Source: a bacterium
Lineage (GTDB): Bacteria; Verrucomicrobiota; Verrucomicrobiia; Opitutales; UBA953
Length of the DNA stretch: 13,053 nt
Direction: 5' to 3'
Assembly (NCBI GenBank): GCA_009926645.1
Contig: RFOO01000011.1
Location: forward strand, 1 to 13,053
Shown here: positions 1 to 8,476 of the stretch, piece by piece
Position numbering within the stretch: position 1 is the stretch's first letter
How the letters are laid out: each line of letters opens with the position of its first letter
Notes under the pieces: model-generated
Seen by the model: the letters and a program-made list of their open reading frames with translations, nothing else
Databases searched by the model: none
What the model was told of the DNA's origin: nothing
Program-made: the position numbers and the translations under genes

Positions 1-2081
1 ATTTCCGCTAAATCAGGATACAGCCGCGCAAACTCTTTAAGCCAAGTCTCGATAACAAAAGTGACTTTTTCTAAATTGCGCCCGCGGAAAACATGCCGAA
101 CGAGATGTCTCTCAGGCGGATAACCAAATTCATTTCGCTTTGCTAGTTCGGCCTCAGCAAATCCTTTAAAGTCCAATCGTTTAGCAAACTGTATGGGATC
201 AGAAGCAGGTTGAAAGGTTTGCACCACTACCGCGCCCTCTAAATCGCCACGGCCGGCTCGCCCAGCGACCTGAGTGAGTAATTGGAAAGTGCGTTCCGAA
301 GCCCTAAAATCAGGCATTTGTAGCGATAAATCCGCATCCAGTATCCCCACCAGTGTGACGCGTGGAAAATCGAGTCCTTTGGCAATCATCTGGGTACCGA
401 GAAGCATATCATATTTGCCCGCCCGAAAATCGGAAAGCACTCGACGAAAAAGATCTTTTTTACCCATGGTATCCGCATCCATGCGAGCCACTCGTGCTTG
501 AGGAAAAAGTTTAGCAATCAATTCCTCCACTTTTTGAGTACCATACCCTTTCCATCGAACTTTAGGCGAACGACAATGCGGACAAAGCACGGGTGCTGGC
601 TGACGGTAGTCACATAAATGACAACGGGCTGTTGAATCGGTTGTATGAAGAGTCAAAGAAACGCTACAGCACGGACATTGTACAGCCTCTCCACAGTCTG
701 GACAAACGAGAGAACGGGAGTGTCCACGTCGATTAAGGAAAAGAATGACCTGCTCTTTTTTAGCTAAACGGTCACGAATGGAATCAACTAATTCGCGCGA
801 TAAAATGCTCTGTCCTTTGGCGTGTAAAATTTCACGACGCATATCCACAATCCGAAAAGCAGGCATGGGACGATCATCAACCCGCTGGGGCATGGAATTT
901 AAAACGTAACGTCCCGAAATCGCATTCCGCCACGTTTCCAAAGAAGGCGTTGCTGAACCTAAAACACAAGCCGCTGATAGAAGCGACGCTCGATAAACAG
1001 CCACGTCTCTTCCATGATACAAGGGAGTTTCGCCCTGTTTGAAAGAAGGCTCGTGCTCCTCATCGACGACAATTAAACGCAGTTGTGGTAGTGGTGCAAA
1101 AACCGCTGAGCGAGCTCCTACCACGACCCTGGCTTGACCAAGCGACATCGCCATCCATGCATCAAATCGCTCGCCCGCGGATAATTGACTATGCCAAACC
1201 ACCACCTGAGTACCTAAATCACTTAAGCGAGAACGCAATCGTCCTACGGTTTGAGGCGTTAAAGCAACCTCAGGTACCAGAAAGATCGCTGAACCACCTT
1301 CAGTGACTACTTTGCGAATCAACGAAACATAGACTTCGGTTTTTCCAGAACCCGTCACACCATGCAAAAGATGAGTACGAAACTGTTTACAATCAAGGGT
1401 CTCTGAAATCGATTGTACCGCTGCTTCCTGCGATTGATTAAGTTGATGTCCCTTCGCTGGAATCGATTCGGCTTCTGCAAAAGGGTCATTGTAAGCCACA
1501 CGCCATAGCACATGCGCTTCTTCTTTAATCAGACCAGTCTTGATAAGGGCATCCACGGCTGGTTGCGCGATTCCTAGACCAGTCAGAGTCTTAGCACGTT
1601 CCACTGGCTGAGTCTGGGCACTTAAAAAATCAATAAGCTGCGCCTGCCTTGGAGCACGCTTACGCAATTTATCTAAAATATCTTTCTCCACGGGGCCAAC
1701 GAGACTTAGCCAGCGACGAAACACTGGCCGCACGCCTTTTCGCACAGCGGCAGGGAGAACCGTTTCTAAAACGGAATTAAGCCCGCAGCCATAATAGCCA
1801 CTCATCCATTCAGCCAAGCGACAGCAGTCAGCCGTTAAGACTGGCTGTTCATGTTCGAGAGTTAAAATACTTCGCAACTTAGTACCCTCGAGAGCCTCCG
1901 CCGGATATTTCCACACCACCCCTAAACCTTGACGATGCCCCAGAGGGACTCGCACCAACTGCCCCACTTTCAATGTTCCTTTGAGGGCTGCAGGAACGGC
2001 ATAGGTATAGGCCCGTGCTCCGCCGTCAAAGGGCACAACTTCGGCAACGCCGGGTTCAATCTCTCCAAAAAGGTCGGGCAC
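1..2081 (-). CDS. priA: Primosomal protein N' (PriA replication-restart helicase), C-terminus cut by window edge
   Basis: PriA is a 3'-5' superfamily 2 DNA helicase that recognises stalled or repaired forks and reloads the replicative helicase. The frame is open and unbroken from the start to base 1, giving 693 complete codons; E. coli PriA has 732, so roughly 40 residues are missing beyond the edge. Visible order: N-terminal DNA-binding region (TYAVPAALKGTLKVGQLVRV near the start); Walker A GVTGSGKTEVYV with Lys near residue 247; DEEH box at about 340; GSATPS; NRRG; then four zinc-binding cysteine pairs (CPDC, CPCC, CHLC, CPHC, about 460-503); then helicase motifs GTQMIAKGLDFP and QVAGRAGRG. 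All expected residues are present. The start is uncertain: an in-frame stop lies at 2142-2144 and no ATG occurs between it and the conserved region, so the start must be GTG at 2081 or TTG at 2090 or 2117. It is the last gene of the minus-strand cluster seen here, about 70 bases after the membrane protein gene. Confidence 0.96.
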   Translation of the reverse strand, partial: MPDLFGEIEPGVAEVVPFDGGARAYTYAVPAALKGTLKVGQLVRVPLGHRQGLGVVWKYPAEALEGTKLRSILTLEHEQPVLTADCCRLAEWMSGYYGCGLNSVLETVLPAAVRKGVRPVFRRWLSLVGPVEKDILDKLRKRAPRQAQLIDFLSAQTQPVERAKTLTGLGIAQPAVDALIKTGLIKEEAHVLWRVAYNDPFAEAESIPAKGHQLNQSQEAAVQSISETLDCKQFRTHLLHGVTGSGKTEVYVSLIRKVVTEGGSAIFLVPEVALTPQTVGRLRSRLSDLGTQVVVWHSQLSAGERFDAWMAMSLGQARVVVGARSAVFAPLPQLRLIVVDEEHEPSFKQGETPLYHGRDVAVYRASLLSAACVLGSATPSLETWRNAISGRYVLNSMPQRVDDRPMPAFRIVDMRREILHAKGQSILSRELVDSIRDRLAKKEQVILFLNRRGHSRSLVCPDCGEAVQCPCCSVSLTLHTTDSTARCHLCDYRQPAPVLCPHCRSPKVRWKGYGTQKVEELIAKLFPQARVARMDADTMGKKDLFRRVLSDFRAGKYDMLLGTQMIAKGLDFPRVTLVGILDADLSLQMPDFRASERTFQLLTQVAGRAGRGDLEGAVVVQTFQPASDPIQFAKRLDFKGFAEAELAKRNEFGYPPERHLVRHVFRGRNLEKVTFVIETWLKEFARLYPDLAE

Positions 2082-2153
2082 AGCTCCCAATCTCGCCGAA
2101 GTCCCCCCGACTTTCAAGCCGAGGGATAAAGGGCTGAGCGATTATTTTTAACC

Positions 2154-2843
2154 TTAGATACGTGGGCGCGAGTGAGTCGCAATCCGAACACACATTAAGG
2201 CCCAAAAACAGCCGATACAATTAGCTACGGGCAGCTGAAGGCTTCCTGGCATACTATAAAAAATACAGGCCCCGGGAAACCAAACTAAGTAGTTGGGCAG
2301 TAGATTAGGCACGATTAAGCGTCGGTACCAACCATGTCGCATCGCTACTTTTAACTGTGAAAAATCCCAAGCATGATCTTTCCAATAGTGCGAAATGGCA
2401 TTGAAAGGTGCACCGATAAATACGGTGAAGAAGAATTGATCAAAAAGGACTTTTTTGAAAACGGTTGAGGCAGTGGCTTGGTGACCAAAAATTTCGGCTT
2501 GGAGTTGATAAAAGGCACAAACAATGATTCCCATCAAAGCCCACCAGAGCACGCTGTGAATTAAATCCAACCACGGGTGAGCGGGTCGAATAGAGGGAAA
2601 AGCCATCCGAAAACACCATGGAATAAAACCAGCAGAAAAAGCCGTACAAAGGGCAGCAAATGACCAAAGGTTATTTCGATTATAATTTCCTAAAACATCC
2701 AACCAAGACCGCACGACATCGCTCTGATAATAACTCACCACTAAAGAAGCGGAAGCGATTAAGATAAAAAGGGAGGGCCAAGCATTATCTCGTACCGCCT
2801 TAGCTCCAGCCATCCAAGGTGAGTCCAGTGTCTCTTCGCTCAT
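2154..2843 (-). CDS. Mpv17/PMP22-like integral membrane protein
   Basis: A 229-residue hydrophobic protein with about four membrane segments (about 22-40, 58-80, 95-115, and 180-220, the last broken by prolines). The C-terminal third carries the spacing of the Mpv17/PMP22 family signature: DQ at 135-136, then N184-Y-L-V-W188-F-P190, F195, MP at 198-199, N208 and W214. The family motif is approximately DQ, NxxVWP, NFxxVP, N, WN. This family is known mainly from mitochondrial, peroxisomal and chloroplast membranes, where members are proposed channels or transporters of unsettled substrate. The ATG overlaps the gatB stop as ATGA, so it is probably translationally coupled to gatB and co-transcribed with the amidotransferase genes. 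No enzymatic function can be assigned, and a link to tRNA amidation is not implied by coupling alone. Family assignment is by eye from motif spacing. If it is wrong, this is simply a hypothetical membrane protein. Confidence 0.85.
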   Translation of the reverse strand: MSEETLDSPWMAGAKAVRDNAWPSLFILIASASLVVSYYQSDVVRSWLDVLGNYNRNNLWSFAALCTAFSAGFIPWCFRMAFPSIRPAHPWLDLIHSVLWWALMGIIVCAFYQLQAEIFGHQATASTVFKKVLFDQFFFTVFIGAPFNAISHYWKDHAWDFSQLKVAMRHGWYRRLIVPNLLPNYLVWFPGACIFYSMPGSLQLPVANCIGCFWALMCVRIATHSRPRI

Positions 2844-4339
2844 CCGAGATGCTTACGTAATAATTGGTCAATCATGGCTGGATTAGCCTTCCCTTGTGTC
2901 CGTTTCATAATCGGACCTTTTAAAGCATTAATCGCTTTTTCATTCCCCGCACGATATTCGGCAATGGACTTAGCCACGGCAGGATCAGCGATAACTTCCT
3001 GAATGATTTTTTCCAACTCACCAGCATCGCTGTTTTGACGTAAGCCTTTGGCGTTAACGATTTCACCAGCATCCTGACCGGTGCGGAACATTTCAGCAAA
3101 AACCTCCTTCGCCTGTTGCTTCGAAATGACTCCTTCATCGGTAATCTTCACCAAACCTGCGAGTTGTACTGGTTTAATGCGACAATCCGCCAAAGAAACT
3201 TTCGCAACCGAAGGTTCAGAAAATGCATCTGGTGCACTTGTGGCAGCTGATAAATCGCGTAGTAAATCGTTTGCCACCCAATTGGCGATACCCGATGGAT
3301 TCTGCGGATAAGCAGCGACCGCAGCCTCAAACCAATCGGCGAGTGCTTTATCCGCAATCAGAACACTGGTGGCGGTATAGGGTAGACCCAACTTTTCCAT
3401 GTACCGACGCTGACGATGGAAAGGCCTTTCTGGGACTAACTTTTGCAAACGCTCAACGGTTGCCCGTGAAATCTTCAAAGTCGGAATATCTGGATCAGGG
3501 AAATAACGGTAATCATGGGCATCTTCTTTATCGCGCAGTACATAACCCCGAGCGTTCACCGCATTCCAACCACGGGTTTCTTGAGTTATCTTTCGTCCTT
3601 CCTCTAATTCACGAATCTGGCGAGCGGCTTCATACTGAATACAATCACGAACCCCTGAAATCGAATTCAGATTCTTCGTTTCGGTGCGGGTGCCTAATTG
3701 CGTATCGCCTCGACGACGCACGGATACGTTTGCATCACAGCGCAATTGCCCTTTTTCCATATCGCAATCAGCCACACCCGCTTGCGTCAACATCGCGACT
3801 AAAGCATTTAAAAAAGCAGCTGCCTCTGCGGCCGATCGCAGGTCTGGCTCAGTAACAATTTCCAGCAACGGTACCCCTGCGCGATTGTAATCGACCAGCG
3901 AACCGCTGCCCGAGTGACTCAACTTACCCACATCTTCCTCCAAGTGTGCATGGTGAAGACGAATCATTTTATGTTCACCCATCACATTGCGCGAAGGGCC
4001 TGGTAACTCAATTTCGACCTGTCCGCCTAAGGTTACAGGGAAATCTTTTTGCGTGAGTTGATAGTTTTTAGGGTTATCAGGATAAAAATAATTCTTTCGA
4101 TCCCAAGCGCAACGCTCGGGAATAGTAGCTTCAACTACCAAACCAAAAAGAATCGCTTGTTCGACCGCCGCTCGATTAACCACAGGTAAAGTTCCTGGTA
4201 AGCCTAAGACAACGGGATCCACTTGCTCATTGGGCTCTTCGCCAAAACCCCAAGGTACCGAAGCAAACACCTTGGTTCGGGTACGCAACTGCACATGAAC
4301 TTCCAGACCAATCACAATTTCCCAAGATGATTCGCTCAT
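2840..4339 (-). CDS. gatB: Aspartyl/glutamyl-tRNA amidotransferase subunit B
   Basis: GatB binds misacylated Glu-tRNAGln or Asp-tRNAAsn, activates the carboxylate with ATP and accepts ammonia tunnelled from GatA, forming Gln-tRNAGln or Asn-tRNAAsn in the cytoplasm. At 499 residues it is slightly longer than the usual 470-480. The N-terminal cradle domain shows IGLEVHVQL (10-18), LGLPGTLPVVN (45-55), DRKNYFYPD (80-88), HLEEDVGKL (132-140), DYNRAGVPLLEIVTEPD (150-166), CDANVSVR and DAHDYRYFPDPD. The rest forms the helical linker and the YqeY-like tRNA-binding tail ending in MIDQLLRKHLG. The ATG overlaps the gatA stop by four bases (ATGA), and its own stop overlaps the next gene in the same way, so translational coupling is likely. 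No obvious Shine-Dalgarno precedes the start. The reading frame is intact, unlike gatA just upstream. Confidence 0.98.
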   Translation of the reverse strand: MSESSWEIVIGLEVHVQLRTRTKVFASVPWGFGEEPNEQVDPVVLGLPGTLPVVNRAAVEQAILFGLVVEATIPERCAWDRKNYFYPDNPKNYQLTQKDFPVTLGGQVEIELPGPSRNVMGEHKMIRLHHAHLEEDVGKLSHSGSGSLVDYNRAGVPLLEIVTEPDLRSAAEAAAFLNALVAMLTQAGVADCDMEKGQLRCDANVSVRRRGDTQLGTRTETKNLNSISGVRDCIQYEAARQIRELEEGRKITQETRGWNAVNARGYVLRDKEDAHDYRYFPDPDIPTLKISRATVERLQKLVPERPFHRQRRYMEKLGLPYTATSVLIADKALADWFEAAVAAYPQNPSGIANWVANDLLRDLSAATSAPDAFSEPSVAKVSLADCRIKPVQLAGLVKITDEGVISKQQAKEVFAEMFRTGQDAGEIVNAKGLRQNSDAGELEKIIQEVIADPAVAKSIAEYRAGNEKAINALKGPIMKRTQGKANPAMIDQLLRKHLG

Positions 4340-4905
4340 AGAGGTGCTTGTTGGTGGCGATAAGGGTGAGCAGCCTCAAACACGCGCGAAGCCGCAAGGA
4401 GTTTCTTTTCGGATAGTGGCGCGCCCACTAAGTGAAAACCGACGGGTAAGTGTTGCGATTTACCACAGGGCACCGAAAGTGCGGGTAAACCTGCCAAGTT
4501 GGCTGGAATGGTAAAAATGTCTTCTAAGTAAAGTTGTAGAGGATCCGAAATTTTTTCTCCGGCTTTGAACGCAGGCGTTGGTACAGTCGGAGTCAAAATC
4601 ATATCTACCTTCTCTAAAGCGGCGAGGTGTTCACTGAGAATTTTCGAACGAGCACGGAGCGCTCGAACATAATAGGCATCAGCATAGCCGGCACTGAGCA
4701 CAAAGGTGCCCAAAAGGATACGGCGCTTCACCTCTGGTCCAAAACCTTCCGAGCGACTCAGTGTCATCATTTCTACAGGCGTGGTAGCTTGAGTAGAACG
4801 ATGGCCGTAGCGGACGCCGTCATAACGCGCGAGATTGGAAGAAGCTTCAGCGGTCGCCACCACGTAATAGGTTGGCACAGCTAAATCAGACGAGGGCAAG
4901 TCCAC
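4336..4905 (-). pseudogene. gatA: gatA, C-terminal part, out of frame with the N-terminal part
   Basis: This is the rest of Gat[65 protein letters not shown], then PTVPTPAF, the NLAGLPALSVPCG stretch and PVGFHLVGAPLSEKKLL. All are well-known GatA C-terminal elements and align without further breaks. Its frame is -1 relative to the upstream fragment. The only start codon before the conserved part is a GTG at 4905. Homologous coding sequence continues upstream of that (GATIVEV, to about 4923) but soon hits an in-frame stop, so the fragment is unlikely to be an independent gene. Alone it lacks the catalytic Lys and Ser residues and could not be an amidase. Its stop overlaps the gatB ATG (ATGA). 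If the break is a sequence error, this and the upstream fragment are one gene of roughly 468-485 codons. Confidence 0.9.
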
Positions 4906-5741
4906 TTCAACAATGGTTGCCCCCCTACTCCTTTATCCAAAATACCACGCGGAATCCCGATACGTAATTGGTTAACCGCCACGGGAGGAAGAAGAGTTCT
5001 TTGTCCCTGATCAAAACAAGTCATATCCCTAGCATCGGGAGACGCCAAAGCGTTTAAAAGAAGTTCACAATCATCGATACTCCGCGCCATCGGGCCGATT
5101 TGATCCAAAGAAGAAGCGAAGGCTACGAGACCATAACGTGAAATTAATCCATACGTTGGCTTTAGTCCCACCACTCCACAATGCGAAGCAGGTTGGCGAA
5201 TGGATCCTCCTGTATCAGAACCCAGCGCTAATGGAACAAACCCTGCCGCCAATGCCGCCGCGCTTCCACCAGAAGAGCCACCCGGAATGCGCGCTAAGTC
5301 CCAAGGGTTATAAGTTTTTTGCAAGGCAGAGTTTTCCGTGGAGGAGCCCATGGCAAACTCGTCCATATTAAGGCGACCGTAAATGATAGCCCCAGCCGCA
5401 CGTAAAGCTTCGATGACATGAGCGTCGTAAGGCGAAATCAGCTTCGCCAGCATTTTACTCGAACACGTAAGGGGCTGCCCTTTGACTGCGATGTTATCTT
5501 TAATGGCTACGGGAATGCCATCGAGAGAACTCAAAGTTTTACCTTGCTTACGCCTTTCATCCGAAGCCTCCGCTTGGGCGATGACATCGGACTCGGAGAG
5601 ATAAGTAAAGGCACCGACCTTGCTATTGAGATTTCGGTAACGGATTAGCAGAGCTTCCACCAAAGCCCGTGACGTAAGCGTTCCCGCCTGTAAACGTTGG
5701 GCAATCTCGGTCGCCGATAAAAGATGTAAAGCATCACTCAT
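4881..5741 (-). CDS. gatA: Glutamyl-tRNA(Gln) amidotransferase subunit A, N-terminal part (frameshifted)
   Basis: GatA is the glutaminase subunit of GatCAB, an amidase-signature enzyme that releases ammonia from glutamine for transfer in GatB. This fragment has 286 codons; residues 1-272 are GatA and the last 14 (from GGQPLLKW) are out-of-frame read-through ending at a stop. The full Ser-cisSer-Lys triad is present: K81 in [10 protein letters not shown]156 in GGSSGGS and S180 in [11 protein letters not shown]. These sit two residues after the S. aureus positions K79, S154 and S178. [11 protein letters not shown] and [10 protein letters not shown] follow. The ATG lies two bases after the gatC stop, in the usual gatC-gatA-gatB order. 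The frame breaks just after [10 protein letters not shown]. The substrate-binding C-terminal third is in the next fragment, so this piece alone should not be functional unless ribosomes or RNA polymerase slip at the G run. Confidence 0.93.
   Translation of the reverse strand: MSDALHLLSATEIAQRLQAGTLTSRALVEALLIRYRNLNSKVGAFTYLSESDVIAQAEASDERRKQGKTLSSLDGIPVAIKDNIAVKGQPLTCSSKMLAKLISPYDAHVIEALRAAGAIIYGRLNMDEFAMGSSTENSALQKTYNPWDLARIPGGSSGGSAAALAAGFVPLALGSDTGGSIRQPASHCGVVGLKPTYGLISRYGLVAFASSLDQIGPMARSIDDCELLLNALASPDARDMTCFDQGQRTLLPPVAVNQLRIGIPRGILDKGVGGQPLLKWTCPRLI
4906..4935 (-). other. gatA break point: G6 run with internal deletion and -1 frame change
   Basis: On the minus strand the frame reads D-K-G-V, followed by six G (plus-strand C run at 4920-4925) and then the codons for A-T-I-V-E-V in the -1 frame. 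Homologous GatA proteins have about 17-18 more residues, forming a helix, between the G-V and G-A positions. The simplest description is a single out-of-frame loss of about 52 bases. The alternative is a 51-base in-frame loss plus one missing G in the homopolymer: with seven G the joined protein would read DKGVGGATIVEV and be 468 residues. The missing length is inferred from remembered family sequences, not from an alignment. Confidence 0.85.
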
Positions 5742-5743
5742 CG

Positions 5744-6034
5744 TTAGGATTCATCATCAACGACGCGAGGAACAGAGATCTGGCCATCGCGTGAAGCTGG
5801 CGCAATCTTGGTAACGGCTTCGGCACCGAGAGACTGACCCGGAATATCTGCGCGCAAAGCACTCTCCTCAATGACCTGAGCGACATTGGCAGCAGGTGGT
5901 AAATCAGCTCGAGCCAACGTCTCAAAATAAGTCAGCACTTGGTTGAGTTGATTTGAGTACAAAGCCTTTTCCTCAGCACTCAACTGGAGACGTGCGAGTT
6001 TTGCCAAATGGTCGATATCAAATCCTTTAGCCAT
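5744..6034 (-). CDS. gatC: Aspartyl/glutamyl-tRNA amidotransferase subunit C
   Basis: GatC is the small belt subunit that wraps the GatA-GatB interface and stabilises the heterotrimer. The 96-residue length is normal. The N-terminal helical segment [35 protein letters not shown] is the classic GatC pattern (hxxLARLxLxxEExxxxxxQLxxILxxhxxL). The C-terminal part has the expected extended region with [10 protein letters not shown] (family LRxDxxxxSL) and a terminal VPRVVDD where the family has VPxVVE. It starts three bases after the pheT stop and ends two bases before the gatA ATG, so it is inside the same tightly packed operon. No Shine-Dalgarno is visible before the ATG, and expression probably depends on coupling to pheT. 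Confidence 0.97.
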   Translation of the reverse strand: MAKGFDIDHLAKLARLQLSAEEKALYSNQLNQVLTYFETLARADLPPAANVAQVIEESALRADIPGQSLGAEAVTKIAPASRDGQISVPRVVDDES

Positions 6035-6037
6035 TCA

Positions 6038-8473
6038 TTAACGACGGATTGTCCAACCCGCTCCTTTTTCTAAAGCCGCAATGACGACACCCATCGCGCG
6101 ATTAGCTTCTTCATCAGTTAATGTACGTGTGGAGTGGCGCCAGCGAATTTCGAAAGCCAAACTCTTGTTACCTTCGGGTAAACCAGGGCCACTAAAAACG
6201 TCAAAGCAATGAACGGCCTCCAATTCAAACTCCTTGGCGGCGGCTTTTTGCGCCGACTGCTGCACTCGACTCAAGACTTCCGCAGCGGAAGTTTTTTGTG
6301 GAACGATGACGGCAACATCGCGTGTCGCGGGAGGGAAAGAGGAGAAAGCAGCGAAACGTGGAATACGGACTGCTTCGGCAAAAGCCGAACGTGGAAGCAT
6401 GAATTCCCCAGCAATGACGGTACCTTTAATACCCAGACTACGCGTCCAGCGCAAATCAAGTATGCCACACGCTCCTTGGGCAGAACGTCCGCGATCCACT
6501 AACGCAGAAGCTTGATCTTTTTGCCATAAGCCATCGGCGTGAGCAGCAAAGGTGAGTCGCGAAGCTGATAAATTCGCCAAAGCCGCCACATCTAAAAGCA
6601 TTCGTTTGGCTTTCAAAACATCCCAAGCTTCGCGCGACTTCCAAGTTCGCACCACCGAAGAAGCGAGAGTCGCAAAGGCGACCGAAAGAAATTCGCGAAC
6701 AGTTCCATCGGACTGGGGACGAAAAACAACGCCTACTTCAAAAAGCCCAGCAGGGTCGGCATGCACAGAAAGGTTAAGCGCTAAGGCTCCGGTTAAACCA
6801 GGAATTAATGATGCACGGAGGTGCGTCTGATCGGCCGTAAGAGGGTTTTCTAAAGCTAATTGTGGGAGAGCTGACTTACCTAAAGTGCGTTCAATTTCAC
6901 CAGCCTCACGCAAAGTGTAATGACAGCATTCGGTGAATCCAACTCCAACAAGACGAGAAGAAATCTCTCTCGTAAAAAGCGACGAGCGCGTATCTTCTTC
7001 ACCTGGTAGCGGAGCAATCGGACGACCGACTGGAACGCGATCCGTACCGTAAATTCGAATAAACTCCTCAACACAATCGATGGGCCGAGTAACATCGGAA
7101 CGGAAAGAAGGCACCAGAACCGTCATTCCCGAAGACGATTTTTCGGTGGAAAATCCTAATCGCTCCAGACACTTAGCCACTTCTACGTCAGTCACGGAGG
7201 TTCCAGTTTTGTGAGCAACAAAGCCTAAGGGTAATTGAATTTTAACTTCAGCACGTGGTGGCTTACCTGTAGCCACCGCCGAGCCAACAACTTCAGCACC
7301 AGCGTAGGAAACCAGCAAGTCCGTAGCCAGACGGGAGGCAAGTTCGACACCGGCTGGATCAACGTCGCGAGCAAAACGATGTGAGGAGTCGGTGGCGACA
7401 CCAGCACGACGAGCAACACGACGGACTTCACCTGGACGGAACCAGGCTGACTCTAAAATAATATCTGTGGTTGCAGAAGTTACACCACTATCGACGCCAC
7501 CCATGACTCCCGCTAAAACAAGCGGACGATGAGCATCGGCGATAACACAGGAACCTGCTTCAAGTTCGAGTTTTTTACCATCAAGCAAAGTTAAGGTCTC
7601 TCCTGCCTTTGCTCCACGCACAATAATGCCTTCTTGAACCTGTTTGGCATCGAAAGCATGCAGCGGTTGTCCCAACTCCAACATCACCCAATTTGTAATA
7701 TCAACGACGTTGTTAATTGGACGAAGACCGGCGGCCTCTAAATCACGGCGCATCCATTCAGGACTCGGACCAACCTTAATTTTTCTTAAAGAACGCGCCG
7801 TATAATAAGGACAAAACTCAGAATTTAACTGCACATAGCGAAAGGCATCGGAAGCTGAAGGCTGGGCAACGAAACCCGCAGGAGTATTAATCGAAAGAGG
7901 TTTTAAGGTTAAGTTTAGAGCGGCAGCAATTTCACGAGCCACACCACGCAAGCCCAAGCAGTCACCTCGATTGGGAGTAACAGAAATTTCGAGTACCGAA
8001 TCGGGTGCACCATAAATCTGATTCAATGGCGTGCCGATGGCAGGCTTTGGTGCGGTTAAAATCAATAGACCGTCTTCGCCCTTGCCTAGACCGAGTTCCT
8101 CCGCTGAGCACATCATACCCATCGATTCAACTTCACGAAGTTTGGAAACTTTGATTTCAAAACCACCGGGCATGATTGTACCAGGCAAAGCCACTGGCAC
8201 CCGATCTCCGGTCTTAAAATTTTTCGCACCGCAAACAATCTGACGGGGCTGACCATCACCTACATCGACTTTACAAACACTCAAACGATCGGCCTGAGGG
8301 TGTTTGCTGAATTCGAGAATTTCCCCTACGACAACCAGAGGAAGCGGGGCTAAACCAAATGAGTGAATGGATTCAACCTCCAGACCCAACATCGGTAAAA
8401 CTTCAGCCAGTCGTTCTGGAGTAATCCCAGTGAGGTCGACGTGACGTTGCAGAGCTTGGAAAGAAACTTTCAT
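6038..8473 (-). CDS. pheT: Phenylalanyl-tRNA synthetase beta subunit
   Basis: The beta subunit of the (alpha-beta)2 PheRS binds tRNAPhe and carries the editing site that clears Tyr-tRNAPhe. At 811 residues it matches the bacterial long form. Domains in order: N-terminal B1; EMAP/OB-type tRNA-binding domain (about 44-150, with HPQADRLSVCKVDVGDG and MPGGFEIKVSKLREVESMGMMCS); B3/B4 editing domain with VDITNWVMLELGQPLHAFDA; B5 DNA-binding-like domain; a catalytic-like core with VEEFIRIYGTDRVP; and a C-terminal ferredoxin-fold anticodon-binding domain (about 715-811, FPPATRDVAVIV, ending in the LTDEEAN region). No motif is missing and the frame is unbroken. The start is three bases after the pheS stop, without a Shine-Dalgarno, consistent with coupled translation of the two subunits. 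Confidence 0.98.
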   Translation of the reverse strand: MKVSFQALQRHVDLTGITPERLAEVLPMLGLEVESIHSFGLAPLPLVVVGEILEFSKHPQADRLSVCKVDVGDGQPRQIVCGAKNFKTGDRVPVALPGTIMPGGFEIKVSKLREVESMGMMCSAEELGLGKGEDGLLILTAPKPAIGTPLNQIYGAPDSVLEISVTPNRGDCLGLRGVAREIAAALNLTLKPLSINTPAGFVAQPSASDAFRYVQLNSEFCPYYTARSLRKIKVGPSPEWMRRDLEAAGLRPINNVVDITNWVMLELGQPLHAFDAKQVQEGIIVRGAKAGETLTLLDGKKLELEAGSCVIADAHRPLVLAGVMGGVDSGVTSATTDIILESAWFRPGEVRRVARRAGVATDSSHRFARDVDPAGVELASRLATDLLVSYAGAEVVGSAVATGKPPRAEVKIQLPLGFVAHKTGTSVTDVEVAKCLERLGFSTEKSSSGMTVLVPSFRSDVTRPIDCVEEFIRIYGTDRVPVGRPIAPLPGEEDTRSSLFTREISSRLVGVGFTECCHYTLREAGEIERTLGKSALPQLALENPLTADQTHLRASLIPGLTGALALNLSVHADPAGLFEVGVVFRPQSDGTVREFLSVAFATLASSVVRTWKSREAWDVLKAKRMLLDVAALANLSASRLTFAAHADGLWQKDQASALVDRGRSAQGACGILDLRWTRSLGIKGTVIAGEFMLPRSAFAEAVRIPRFAAFSSFPPATRDVAVIVPQKTSAAEVLSRVQQSAQKAAAKEFELEAVHCFDVFSGPGLPEGNKSLAFEIRWRHSTRTLTDEEANRAMGVVIAALEKGAGWTIRR

Positions 8474-8476
8474 AAC

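Noticed and set aside
3223..3855. 210-codon open frame on the plus strand inside gatB
   Set aside because: It is antisense to a strongly conserved gene, shows no recognisable domain, and is rich in His, Pro and Arg as expected for a shadow frame.
4906..4935. Programmed -1 ribosomal frameshifting in gatA at GGGGGG
   Set aside because: A tRNA on GGG could re-pair after slipping, but frameshifting does not explain the missing 17-18 residues, no stimulatory pseudoknot is obvious, and GatA is not known to be frameshift-controlled. Kept only as an alternative.
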